Below are positions 43,314 through 52,146 of a DNA stretch of 64,000 bases, one piece after another. The stretch lies in the NCBI GenBank assembly GCA_965279115.1, contig OZ257137.1, positions 2,232,001 to 2,296,000 on the forward strand. Direction: 5' to 3'. Both the position numbers and the translations under genes were made by a program. Source of the DNA: JAEUOS01 sp965279115. GTDB taxonomy: Bacteria > Pseudomonadota > Gammaproteobacteria > Burkholderiales > JAEUOS01. Position 1 is the stretch's first letter; each line of letters starts with the position of its first letter. The notes beneath the pieces are model-generated. The model did no database searches, was not told the DNA's origin, and was given only the letters and a program-made list of their open reading frames with translations.

Positions 43314-43447
43314 GGGGCGGTACGGGTCGAGCAGGGAAGGGCCGAAGTATCACATGCCAGCCGCCGGCGACTGATGGCGTACCCACCGTACCGGCAGAAA
43401 ATCCTGCGCCATGAGCGAAAATGCGCACACTTACTCAAAGGAACGCA

Positions 43448-45070
43448 ATGCAAATCAAAACCGGCCGCCCTGTCACCATGGGCCCCAGGGGCATGGTCAC
43501 CAGCCCGCATTCATTGGCTTCCGCCGCAGGCGTCGACGTATTGCGCGCCGGCGGCTCGGCGGTCGACGCAGCGATCGCCACCAGCGCCGCCCAGTCGGTG
43601 CTGTACCCGCACATGACCAGCGTGGGCGGCGACGCCTTCTGGCTGATCTACGACGCCAAGACCCGCGCAGTCCGCTACCTGGACGGCGGCGGACGCGCCG
43701 CCGCTACCGGCACGGTGGACTGGTTCAAGGCCCACGGCCACAGTGAAATTCCGTTCCGCGGCATCCTGCCGGCCACCCTCACCACGCCGGGTGCGGTATC
43801 GAGCTGGGCCGAGGCGCATGCCGCCTACGGCCGGCTGCCGCTGGCCCGCAACCTGGAAACCGCCATCGGCTATGCGCGCGACGGCTTTCCCGTCACCGAA
43901 CGCCTGGCCGGTTTCATCGAGCTGGCCTCGCCCGATCTGGCCCCGCATGCCGAGACGATGGCGATCTTCATGCCGGGCGGCAAGGTGCCGCGCGCCGGCT
44001 CGAAACTGTCCAACCCCAATCTCGCACGCACGCTCGAGGCCATCGGCAAGCACGGCCGCGCAGGCTTCTATGAAGGCGAGGTGGGGAAGGAGCTGGCCCG
44101 CTTCGCCAGGGAGAAGGGCGGCTTTTTCACCGAGGCTGACCTCAAGGTGCAAAGCGCGCGCTGGGGTGAGGCCCTGAAGGGCACCTACCGCGACGTGACC
44201 CTGTACGAAACACCGGCGCCGACCCAGGGCTTCACCGTGCTGGAGATGCTGAACCTGCTGGAACCCCTGGAACTGCACAAGCGCGAGCATCTCGGCGCCG
44301 ACCACGCGCACCTGCTGGTGCAAGCCAAGCAGATTGCGTATCACGACCGCGACCGCCACCTGGCCGACCCGCGCTTCGCCGACGTGCCGATAGAACGACT
44401 CATCTCCAAGAAATACGCCGACGAACGACGGAGCCTGATGGACCCGGCGCGCGCCCTGCCGTGGGACAAGGTGCCCTCCTACGGCAGCCTGTCGGGCGAC
44501 ACCGTGTTCATCGCGGTGGTGGATGCCGAGGGCAATGCGGTATCCCTGATCCACAGCCTGTACGGCGTGTTCGGCTCGGCGGTGGTGGCCGGCAACACCG
44601 GCGTGGTGCTGCAAAACCGCAGCGCCTACTTCAACCTCGATCCGGCGCACCCCAACCATGTGCAACCCGGCAAGACACCGCTGCACACGCTGATCGCCTC
44701 GATGGGCTTTCGCGACGACAAGCTGTGGAGCGTGGTCGGCTGCATGGGCGCCGACGGCCAGCCGCAGATTCATCTGCAGACCTACATCAATCTGATCGAC
44801 TTCGGCTGCGACATCCAGGCCGCGCTGGAGTCGCCGCGCTGGTTATCGGGCCGTTTCGGCCTGCATGAGCCGCGCGACACCCTGCACATCGAGGCGCGCT
44901 TCCCGAAGGCGACCATCGACGAACTGGAACGCCGCGGCCACATCCTCGACCGCTGGGGCGACTGGAACGAATTCGCCGGGCATGCGCACGGCATCGTGGT
45001 CGACCCGGAGTCGGGCATGCGCTACGGCGGCTCGGATCCGCGCTCGGACGGGGCGGCGATCGGGTATTGA
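43448..45070 (+). CDS. Gamma-glutamyltransferase family (Ntn-hydrolase) protein
   Basis: A 540-residue N-terminal nucleophile hydrolase proenzyme of the gamma-glutamyltransferase family. Self-cleavage is expected before Thr352 (SLSGDTVFIAVVD), giving large and small subunits. The motif differs from the classical TTH of glutathione-hydrolysing enzymes and is closer to acylase-like members. No signal peptide is present, so it is probably cytoplasmic. GGT-family proteins of this type act on amides or unknown conjugates. ATG 43448 has AAAGGAA upstream. Confidence 0.88.
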   Translation: MQIKTGRPVTMGPRGMVTSPHSLASAAGVDVLRAGGSAVDAAIATSAAQSVLYPHMTSVGGDAFWLIYDAKTRAVRYLDGGGRAAATGTVDWFKAHGHSEIPFRGILPATLTTPGAVSSWAEAHAAYGRLPLARNLETAIGYARDGFPVTERLAGFIELASPDLAPHAETMAIFMPGGKVPRAGSKLSNPNLARTLEAIGKHGRAGFYEGEVGKELARFAREKGGFFTEADLKVQSARWGEALKGTYRDVTLYETPAPTQGFTVLEMLNLLEPLELHKREHLGADHAHLLVQAKQIAYHDRDRHLADPRFADVPIERLISKKYADERRSLMDPARALPWDKVPSYGSLSGDTVFIAVVDAEGNAVSLIHSLYGVFGSAVVAGNTGVVLQNRSAYFNLDPAHPNHVQPGKTPLHTLIASMGFRDDKLWSVVGCMGADGQPQIHLQTYINLIDFGCDIQAALESPRWLSGRFGLHEPRDTLHIEARFPKATIDELERRGHILDRWGDWNEFAGHAHGIVVDPESGMRYGGSDPRSDGAAIGY

Positions 45071-45117
45071 GGTCGGGAATCGCAGCGGAAGAGGCGCGCT
45101 GGCAACGCGCGCCCGCC

Positions 45118-46218
45118 CTATCCGCGATCAGTCCGATAACGCTCGATCACCGCGGGGTCAGGGTCGAAACCCAGCCCCGGCCCCTGCGGAATGGCCATCA
45201 TCCCGCGCGTGGCCTTGAGCGCGTCGCCGAACAGGCTCGCCTCGGCCTCCAGGTAGTAAAGCTCGAACCATGCGGGCTCGCCGACGCGGCTGAGCAGGTG
45301 CAGTGTGGCCAGCGCGCCAGGGCCGAAGTAGGGGGAGTGAGGCGCCACGCGCACCTTGCGGGCGTCGGCCAGGTCCAGCACCTTGAGGAACTCGGTGACA
45401 CCGCCCACCTTGATGACCGAAGGCTGGATGATGTCGACAGCGCCCGCATCAAGTGCATGGCGGAACTGCAACTCGGTGCACCAGTTTTCGCCGGCGGCAA
45501 TCGCAACGCCGGTGGCCTCGCGAACGCGGCGCAATGACGCGAAGTCCTCCGGCGGGAATACCGGCTCCTCGATCCAGTGCGGGCGATGCCCCGCCAGCCG
45601 GCCGCAAATCACCAGGGCCTCATCCGGCGTCCAGGCGCAATTGACGTCCAGCGTCAGCGGCACCTCCATCGGCACGGCGGCGCGCGCAGCCGCAACCACC
45701 GCCTCGTCGGTTTCATGCAGCTTGATGGCGGCGAAGCCTTCGCTTACCGCCAGTGCCGCATGCTTTGCCACCTGGGCGGCATCCATGTAGCGCAACAGGC
45801 TGGCGTAGGCAGGGATGGTCTTGCGGCTGTTGCCGCCGATCAACGCGTGCAAGGGCTTGCCCGCCACCTTGCCGGCGATGTCCCACAGGGCGATGTCCAG
45901 GCCCGAGAGCGCGTGCATGGTGATGCCGTAGCGCCCGAAGATGTGCAGTGCCTTCTGCAGCTTGCGCGAGAGGGCGGCGATGTCGGATGCGTCCTCGCCA
46001 ACAGCCAGTGGCGCCACCATGTCGCGCACCGCGGTGGTCACGGCGGTGCGCGAGCTGTACGCGAAAGCATCACCCCAGCCGACCACCCCGGTGTCGGTCT
46101 CGACCCGCACCAGGCACATGTCGAGCACCAGCGCCCGCTGCGAGCCCAGGCGATAGGCGCTGCCGCCGTAGGTGAAGGGAATGGACAGCGGGATGGCTGC
46201 GACGCTGGCGATTTTCAT
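45118..46218 (-). CDS. Enolase superfamily (mandelate racemase/muconate lactonizing type) enzyme
   Basis: A 366-residue enolase superfamily member. Metal ligands are Asp191 (LDVNCAW), Glu217 (WIEEPV) and Glu244 (AAGEN). The base position at the end of the second barrel strand reads Lys166-x-His168 instead of the common KxK. His294 (APHSPY) is present, but the Asp that usually pairs with it is replaced in QPSVIKVGG (Ser267, with Lys270 nearby). The reaction is therefore uncertain; dehydratase, racemase or cycloisomerase are all possible. It is coupled by ATGA to the DUF2855 gene. Confidence 0.88.
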   Translation of the reverse strand: MKIASVAAIPLSIPFTYGGSAYRLGSQRALVLDMCLVRVETDTGVVGWGDAFAYSSRTAVTTAVRDMVAPLAVGEDASDIAALSRKLQKALHIFGRYGITMHALSGLDIALWDIAGKVAGKPLHALIGGNSRKTIPAYASLLRYMDAAQVAKHAALAVSEGFAAIKLHETDEAVVAAARAAVPMEVPLTLDVNCAWTPDEALVICGRLAGHRPHWIEEPVFPPEDFASLRRVREATGVAIAAGENWCTELQFRHALDAGAVDIIQPSVIKVGGVTEFLKVLDLADARKVRVAPHSPYFGPGALATLHLLSRVGEPAWFELYYLEAEASLFGDALKATRGMMAIPQGPGLGFDPDPAVIERYRTDRG

Positions 46219-47324
46219 GGTTTGAGCGACAGGATGAGACCTTCGTCCGGGCGGGTGTCACCCTCCAGCATCGCACGATAAGTACGCGCCACGGCCTCCT
46301 CGCCACGTGCTTCTCGCACCGTGAGCCAGGCTGCGGAACCGGCTCCATTGACCTTTTGCATGAAGGCCAGCCAGGCGCCGCCGATGCGCTTTTGCAGTTC
46401 TGCCGCGCCCCACTCGGCGTTGCGCTTCTTGATTTGCGCCGGCGCGAAGAAGAGTGTGGGACGCGGGCCGGGCAGACCTGCAGCGCCGCCGAGGTTTTCC
46501 CAGTGCGTGCCCCCAACGGCGCACGAATGTTTCAACTGGTCGGCGAAATGATGGTGCACGGCCGAGCGAACCTGCGTGCTGCCGGACATGTCCACGTAAA
46601 CCGCGGATTGCGCGGTGATGGCCGCCACCGCATCGTAGGTGACCACGTCGTCATAAACACCCAGGCGTTCGACGAAGGCCCGGTTGCCCTCCGAGGTGAG
46701 CCCGATGACGCGCACCTTGCGGGCATGCTGCTTCAGGCAGAACGCGCTGCCATAGGCCGTCTTGGATGACGCGCTCGACAGGATGACGGCGCCGGCGCCG
46801 AAGAAATCGTTGTCGGCGAGAAAGTCATCGATCAGGAAGGACGTGGTGAACAAGGGACGCAACAGCATCTGTTGCGCTTCCTGGTCGGCGCGGTAGCCCG
46901 GGTCGCCGCTGCAACGCAGGTACTGGTTGTAGACCGCATGCAGGGCCTTGCGATGGGGCGCGCCATCCGAGAAACCGCCGGGGCCGACCCGCTCGGGCTG
47001 CACCAGAAAGTGCGTGGACATCGGGAAGTAGCCATAGAAGCGCTCCCCTGCGGCGACGCCTTCGCATCGCGACGCCGCCACGTCGGCAACGCCCCACACC
47101 GGGATACGCCCTTCGACGGGATCGGCCGCGGGGAAAAAATTCCAGTACTGCATGGCGTCACCGAAGGCGGCGTAGGTGATGTTGTTGGCTGTCAGCGCGA
47201 AGGTGTCGATGCGCAGCAGTACCTGCCCTGCCGCAGGCGCCGGCAGCAAGGCATCAGCGAAATGCGTGCGCTTGAGATCGCGCTTGTCGACAAGAAAATC
47301 GCGACCCGCCGCGCCCGTTGTCAC
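46215..47324 (-). CDS. DUF2855 family protein (MDR-like reductase fold)
   Basis: A 369-residue DUF2855 protein, related to medium-chain dehydrogenases. LLRIDTFALTANNITYAAFGD is the GroES-like N-domain hallmark, and VILSSASSKTAYGSAF is the cofactor-binding region. The family is uncharacterised and often called DUF2855 or quinone-reductase-like. It is coupled on both sides by four-base overlaps, to a GST gene upstream and the enolase superfamily gene downstream, so these three likely act in one short pathway. Confidence 0.88.
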   Translation of the reverse strand: MTTGAAGRDFLVDKRDLKRTHFADALLPAPAAGQVLLRIDTFALTANNITYAAFGDAMQYWNFFPAADPVEGRIPVWGVADVAASRCEGVAAGERFYGYFPMSTHFLVQPERVGPGGFSDGAPHRKALHAVYNQYLRCSGDPGYRADQEAQQMLLRPLFTTSFLIDDFLADNDFFGAGAVILSSASSKTAYGSAFCLKQHARKVRVIGLTSEGNRAFVERLGVYDDVVTYDAVAAITAQSAVYVDMSGSTQVRSAVHHHFADQLKHSCAVGGTHWENLGGAAGLPGPRPTLFFAPAQIKKRNAEWGAAELQKRIGGAWLAFMQKVNGAGSAAWLTVREARGEEAVARTYRAMLEGDTRPDEGLILSLKP

Positions 47325-47980
47325 GCCGGTTTCCTGTACATGTTGAGCGGCGCGCCTTCACGGGCCAGTGCGGTAGCCACCGCCGGCACCTTGGCGATTC
47401 GCTCGACGAAGGCCTTGTATTGCGGCATGGTGTCGGGGTCTATGCCGGCCAGGCCGCCCCAGCGGAACAGCACCAGTGCATAGATGTCGAGAAACGAGAT
47501 CTTGTCGCCGAAAAGCCAGGGGTCGGCCAGCGCGGTCATGCCCTGGATGCGATCGAGCAACGCGCGGTAGTTGGCCGTGTTGTAGCGGCGCAGTTCCGCC
47601 TGGGCCTCGGGGCTGTCGCTGAACTTGTCGGGCATGAACACGTGCGTGAAGGTGGGGTGCACGCTGTTGTTCATCCAGGCCAGGAGCGACATGGCCTCGG
47701 TGCGACGCCAGGGGTCGGCGGGCATCAGGTTCAGCTGCGGATACCTGCGGTCGAGGTATTCGCATATCGCGACGATCTGGGTGATGGGCTTGCCGTCGAC
47801 GACCAGCACCGGCACCTGGCCATTCGGGTTCAGTGCCAGGAACTCGGGGGCGGCCTGCTCCTTCTTGTTCAGCTTGACGAGCTGGGTTTCGTAGGCTTCG
47901 CCGGTGGCCTCGCGGATCGCTTCGAGCGCGGCGTGCGGCACGAACGAACAGGCGCCGATGCCGTAATAGAGCTTGTGCAT
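47321..47980 (-). CDS. Glutathione S-transferase
   Basis: A 219-residue GST starting HKLYYGIGACSFVPHAAL, with active-site Ser in the ACS-x-vP segment as in beta-class enzymes. NPNGQVPVL supplies the cis-Pro, and the C-domain ends normally. In degradation pathways such GSTs handle epoxides, isomerise maleyl compounds or remove halogen from aromatics. It heads an operon with DUF2855 and enolase-superfamily genes. The exact substrate is unknown. Confidence 0.9.
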   Translation of the reverse strand: MHKLYYGIGACSFVPHAALEAIREATGEAYETQLVKLNKKEQAAPEFLALNPNGQVPVLVVDGKPITQIVAICEYLDRRYPQLNLMPADPWRRTEAMSLLAWMNNSVHPTFTHVFMPDKFSDSPEAQAELRRYNTANYRALLDRIQGMTALADPWLFGDKISFLDIYALVLFRWGGLAGIDPDTMPQYKAFVERIAKVPAVATALAREGAPLNMYRKPA

Positions 47981-48103
47981 GGATGTCCCCTTTCAGGGTA
48001 GGTGGATGCGAGCGCGAAATGATACGCCGCCGGCAAGCGCCCGGATGACGCATTCGGCCCCATGTTGAGCCGGGCGCGAATGACACGCGCGGCCAGGCCG
48101 ACT

Positions 48104-48565
48104 CTAGCCGAACCAGCCCTTGCGGCGGCGCGTGCCGCCGGCATCACCCTTGGCATCGCCCGCGGCAGGTTCCGCACCCGGCGAGGCCGACTGATCGAAA
48201 GCCGCGTCCGGATCAGCCGCCACCGGCGCAAGATCGCCGGTCTCGCCGCGGCGCTCGAGCACGCGCAATTCGAGGGTTTTCAGGCGGCGCGTGCTTTCGT
48301 TGATTTCGGTGGCACGCATGGTGATGGTTTCCAGCGCCGCCTCGCGCTGGGTCTGCAGATGGGCCGCGAGATTGCGCAGATCCTGGTTGTCGGACCGGAA
48401 AGCGCGGTCGAGCACCTGGAATGCGTAGAGGTCGTCCTCGGCAAACTCCAGCGCGTCGAACTCGCTTTGGAGAACCTCGCGATACATGGCGTGAAAACGC
48501 ATGAAGCGCTCGCCGGTGGCCTCATCGCCGGTTCCATCTGGCTCGGTAACTTCGTTTTCGGACAT
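48104..48565 (-). CDS. Coiled-coil protein of unknown function
   Basis: A 153-residue acidic protein. A central region (FHAMYREVLQSEFDALEF through RRLKTLELRVLERRG) is predicted helical with heptad-like spacing. The C-terminus is Ala/Gly/Asp-rich and ends in basic TRRRKGWFG. There is no membrane segment. ATG 48565 is preferred because the longer frame adds 60 residues of unlikely composition. It follows the HtrA-like gene in the same direction by 158 bases. No family is recognised. Confidence 0.6.
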   Translation of the reverse strand: MSENEVTEPDGTGDEATGERFMRFHAMYREVLQSEFDALEFAEDDLYAFQVLDRAFRSDNQDLRNLAAHLQTQREAALETITMRATEINESTRRLKTLELRVLERRGETGDLAPVAADPDAAFDQSASPGAEPAAGDAKGDAGGTRRRKGWFG

Positions 48566-48723
48566 CGGCGGCGGGACGTGAGGGCGGAAAACGGATTCGG
48601 GTTCAGGTGATACGGAAAAATCATTGAAGCCAGGCCCAATCCAGGCCGGCCGCACAGCGCAAAAATATACTCCCGCCTTGCCCCGCGTGTTGAAAAATTT
48701 TCGTGTCGCGACGCCACAAGGGC

Positions 48724-49704
48724 TCAATGCAGGCGTGGCTTCCACAAAAAGTCGTTTCGGTCAGCCGAACGGACCCGCACCCGCAGGACATCCCCTTCAC
48801 GCGAAAGCATCAAGGGCACCTCGACCCCGGCGGGACCGAGCGCCCATACACGCCGAAACAGGGCCGCCAGTCCTTTGACCCGATCCTCCCCGATGCCGAT
48901 CACCTGGTCGCCGGGCTTCACGCCCGCCTTGTCGGCCGGTCCGCCGGCGGAGACACCGCCCACCACCAGGCGCCCCTGGGATTCCTGTGCATACATGCCT
49001 AGCCATGGCCGCGGGGGCAGGCCGCTGGTTCCGGTGGTGCGCATCGAGGGCAAAAGCGGCGGTAAGAGGTCGATCGGCACGAACATGTTGATCTGGCGGG
49101 TTTCACCCCCCTCGCCTTCCTGTTCCTGCACCAGGAGCGAACCCAGGCCGATCAGGCGCCCGCCCTCGTCGACCAGGGCAGTACCGCCCCACTGCGGGTG
49201 TGCGGGGGAGGTGAACAGCGCCTCGTCGAGCACATACTCCCAGTAGCCGGCGAACTCGCGTTTGGCCATGAGCGTGGTCTTGAGCGCGTGGGGCATGCCG
49301 CCATGGCCCAGCACATATAGGGTATCGCCGGGTTCGGCGTCGGCCACGCTGCCAATGGGCAAAGGCGGGATGCCCAGGCGCCCCAGCGGCTGCACCAGCC
49401 CGAAGCCGGTGGCCTGGTCATAGGCCAGCACCGTGCCCGGCAGGGTGGTGCCACGATTGGTGGTGAGCCATATGGTGCGGGCTTCGGTCACCAAGTAGCC
49501 GATGGTCAGCACCAGTCCGTCGTCGCCGATGACCACGCCATAGCCGGCACGCTCGGTACCCAGGAGGTCGGCGGTGAAGGCCTCATCCGGAATTTCCGAG
49601 CGCAGCAGGAGCATGGCGTCGAGCGCGCGGTCAAGATCGAACGCGACTTCATCGCGCTTGGGTTGCAGGGCTTCGGGAAACGCCCACTGTTTTTCATTGG
49701 CCAT
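48724..49704 (-). CDS. HtrA/DegP-like protein with PDZ domain, catalytic triad lost
   Basis: A 326-residue protein with a trypsin-like fold (about 40-215) and one PDZ domain (about 232-312: PRPWLGMYA, AGVKPGDQVIGIG). Each triad position is changed: the His of the usual TNNHV block is Tyr70 (TIGYLV), the Asp of the DxxTDLA block is Gly100 (DQATGFGLV), and the Ser of GNSGGP is Trp172 (PQWGGTA). Surrounding structure is well kept, so it appears to be a maintained non-protease. It has no signal peptide and should be cytoplasmic, perhaps a scaffold or chaperone. Confidence 0.85.
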   Translation of the reverse strand: MANEKQWAFPEALQPKRDEVAFDLDRALDAMLLLRSEIPDEAFTADLLGTERAGYGVVIGDDGLVLTIGYLVTEARTIWLTTNRGTTLPGTVLAYDQATGFGLVQPLGRLGIPPLPIGSVADAEPGDTLYVLGHGGMPHALKTTLMAKREFAGYWEYVLDEALFTSPAHPQWGGTALVDEGGRLIGLGSLLVQEQEGEGGETRQINMFVPIDLLPPLLPSMRTTGTSGLPPRPWLGMYAQESQGRLVVGGVSAGGPADKAGVKPGDQVIGIGEDRVKGLAALFRRVWALGPAGVEVPLMLSREGDVLRVRVRSADRNDFLWKPRLH

Positions 49705-49790
49705 TGGAAAATTGTCCCACGTTGCGTGAAGTTCGACCGGGGAACGCCCGGCCGGGGCCGGCGCGCCAGGGTGGACTTCAGTCCCTCGTT

Positions 49791-51476
49791 TCAGCCGGCC
49801 GCGGCGTCCGCGAGAATGAATTCTGCGGCCTTCTCGCCAGCGAGTATGGAGGCGGCATTGGTGTTGGACGCCGGAATGGTCGGCATGATCGAAGCATCGG
49901 CCACCCGCAAGCCCGGCACGCCATGCACCCGCAACTGCGGGTCGACCACCGCCTGCGGGTCGTTCCCCATGCGGCAGGTGCCGACTTGATGGTATGAACC
50001 GAAGATGGTGCCACGAATGTAATCTTCAAGGTCGGCGTCGGACTCGAGCGCCGGGCCCGGACGCAGTTCCCGCACCATGTAGGGAGCGAGCGCCGCCTGT
50101 TGCGTGACCCGGCGCGCCAGGCGCATGCCGCGGATGAAAGCGTCGATATCGCCCGCGGCGCTCAGGTAATTGGCGCGGATTTCCGGCGCGGCGAAGGGGT
50201 CCGCCGAGCGGATGTGGATGCTGCCGCGCGAGGCCGGCTGTTGCTGAACCACGCCGATGGAAAAGCCGTCGTTCTCGTCCAGGACGATCTTTTTCGGGTT
50301 GCGCTCGTCCGGGCTGGTGAGGTGGTGCAACTGCAGCTTGATATCCGGCTGCCGCAAGCCCGGCTGGGTGGTCACGTACGCATGCGCGGTGGCGCCCGGC
50401 ACGCTCATCAGGCCATTTCGCAACAGGAGCCAGCGCGCCCCCATCGCGAGCTTGGCCAGGGGATCGGGCAGGATGGTGTTGAGGGTTTTCAGGCCCTTCA
50501 CCTCGACCATCAGGCGCGCCTGCAGGTGGTCGCGCAGGTTCTCGCCGACGCCAGGCAGGTGGTGGCGCACCGCGATGCCGTGGCGCGCCAGCAGGTCGGC
50601 CTGACCGATGCCGGAGAGTTCCAGCAACTGCGGTGACTGTATGCTGCCGGCCGAGAGGATGGTCTCGCGAACCGCGCGCACCTGGCGCATGACGCCACCC
50701 TGGCGATATTCGACCCCGGCGGCACGCGCACCCTCGAACAGCACGCGGGTCACGTGTGCGCCCGTGACCATCTTCAGGTTCGCGCGCTTCAACGCAGGGT
50801 AGAGGTAGCCGTCGCGCACACCGAAGCGGAAGCCGCGACGGGTCGACAACTGCATCAGCCCGCCGCCCAGATAGTTGCCGCCGTTGTAGTCGGGATTCTC
50901 GGGAAAGCCGGCCTCGCCGCAGGCGCGCAGAAAGGCGTCGGTGAGGGGATCGCGCGGGTTGTATTCGGTGATCGCCAGCGGCCCGTCGCGGCCGCGCACC
51001 GCGGGATCGCCGCCGGCATAGGCTTCCATGCAGCGGAACAGCGGCGCAACGTCGGCATAGCCCCAACCCGTGTTGCCGAGTTCATCGCGCCAGCGGTCGT
51101 ACTCGGCTGGGTCGCCGCGCACCCAGAACATGCCGTTGACCGTGGCCGTGCCGCCGGTGACCCGGCCACGCGGCCAGAAAAGCGGCCGGTTACCCAGGCC
51201 GGTCTCGCTCTCGGTGGTGTAGCGCCACAGGGCACGCTCACCCACCACCACCTTGGCGATCCCGGTGGGGATGCGCAGCCAGATCCAGCGGTCGTCCTCG
51301 CCAGCTTCCAACAGCAGGACACGGTACTTGCCGGATTCAGTCAGCCGATAAGCCAGCGCGCAACCAGCCGAGCCGGCGCCGACAATGACGAAATCAAAGG
51401 CTTCTGATGAGGTTGACAAGGAAGGTTCGCTGCAATCAGATGTTGCGGACGGGCTCGGCTCGAAAACGGCGCGCAA
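49791..51476 (-). CDS. GMC-family FAD oxidoreductase (choline/alcohol dehydrogenase type)
   Basis: A 561-residue GMC flavoprotein. FDFVIVGAGSAGCALAYRL binds FAD. PRGRVTGGTATVNGM and the SAGSIQSPQLLELSGIG signature follow, and the C-terminal HQVGTCRMG and ASNTNAASI blocks hold the catalytic His and Asn region. It oxidises an alcohol to an aldehyde. The start is uncertain: TTG at 51476 gives about 26 extra residues before the FAD motif, and a TTG at 51419 is also possible; neither has a strong ribosome site. It is not obviously in an operon. Confidence 0.9.
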   Translation of the reverse strand: MRAVFEPSPSATSDCSEPSLSTSSEAFDFVIVGAGSAGCALAYRLTESGKYRVLLLEAGEDDRWIWLRIPTGIAKVVVGERALWRYTTESETGLGNRPLFWPRGRVTGGTATVNGMFWVRGDPAEYDRWRDELGNTGWGYADVAPLFRCMEAYAGGDPAVRGRDGPLAITEYNPRDPLTDAFLRACGEAGFPENPDYNGGNYLGGGLMQLSTRRGFRFGVRDGYLYPALKRANLKMVTGAHVTRVLFEGARAAGVEYRQGGVMRQVRAVRETILSAGSIQSPQLLELSGIGQADLLARHGIAVRHHLPGVGENLRDHLQARLMVEVKGLKTLNTILPDPLAKLAMGARWLLLRNGLMSVPGATAHAYVTTQPGLRQPDIKLQLHHLTSPDERNPKKIVLDENDGFSIGVVQQQPASRGSIHIRSADPFAAPEIRANYLSAAGDIDAFIRGMRLARRVTQQAALAPYMVRELRPGPALESDADLEDYIRGTIFGSYHQVGTCRMGNDPQAVVDPQLRVHGVPGLRVADASIMPTIPASNTNAASILAGEKAAEFILADAAAG

Positions 51477-51526
51477 TGGTAACGCTTGGGCGAAATGTCG
51501 TCCCGCCGGCTGGTGAAAAAGGCAAC

Positions 51527-51553
51527 AAAAAGCCCCGCATCGCGGGGCCTTTT
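51527..51553 (-). terminator. Rho-independent terminator for the SHOCT-protein gene
   Basis: Read leftward, GCCCCGC-GAT-GCGGGGC is followed by TTTTT: a perfect seven-base GC stem with a three-base loop. It starts about 17 bases after the stop of the 51570-52010 gene. The other strand has only CCTTTT, so it may act weakly for rightward transcription too. Confidence 0.85.
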
Positions 51554-51569
51554 GGTAACCGAAAGAACA

Positions 51570-52010
51570 TCAGAGCTCGCGCAGAACCTCTTCGCGGCGG
51601 TTCTGGCATTCCTGCGGGGTCAGGAGCCCCTGCTCGCACAGGCTGCGCAGGCGTCGCAGCCTGTCCTCAACCGTAGACGGTTGAACCTGCGTTTGCTGTG
51701 GCGCGTTCACTACTGCCGGTGCCGGCTGAACCACAATGGGCGGCTGGGCGTAAACGATCGGCGGCTGGGTGTAGACCACCGGGGGAGGCGCGTAATACGT
51801 GGGCGGCGGATAGTAGTACACCGGTGCCGGGTACGCATAACGCGGTGCAAGCGCCGCGCCCACCACCAGCCCACCGGCGAACCAGCCGATGCCGAAGCCA
51901 CCGCGACGCCCGTGGGCGTCGGCATTCGCCGAATACTGCAACGCGACTGCCGCGGTTACGGCCATCAAGCTGTAGAGCAGGGGACGGGAAAAGGTCTTGG
52001 CAAGGATCAT
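51570..52010 (-). CDS. Exported or membrane-anchored Tyr/Pro-rich protein with SHOCT-like C-terminus
   Basis: A 146-residue protein. A hydrophobic N-terminal segment (LLYSLMAVTAAVALQY) serves as signal or anchor. A Gly-rich second hydrophobic stretch (GIGWFAGGLVVGAALAP) and repeats of the type YYYPPP, YYAPPPVVY and TQPPIVYAQPPIVV follow. It ends in a short amphipathic SHOCT-like helix pair (EDRLRRLRSLCEQGLLTPQE). GGGAGATAC lies just before ATG 52010 and a strong terminator follows, so it is a single-gene unit. Function unknown; surface or envelope location is likely. Confidence 0.75.
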   Translation of the reverse strand: MILAKTFSRPLLYSLMAVTAAVALQYSANADAHGRRGGFGIGWFAGGLVVGAALAPRYAYPAPVYYYPPPTYYAPPPVVYTQPPIVYAQPPIVVQPAPAVVNAPQQTQVQPSTVEDRLRRLRSLCEQGLLTPQECQNRREEVLREL

Positions 52011-52146
52011 GATGTATCTCCCTCCGAATGGACGGGGAAGTTCCAGAATGTTTTTATAGCACCGGCCGGGGCGGGCGGGTAGCGATGTTACAAATGCTCA
52101 CCCGTGGCGCGTGGTTGACCGCACCGCCGCGGGGATGTCGGTCGAC

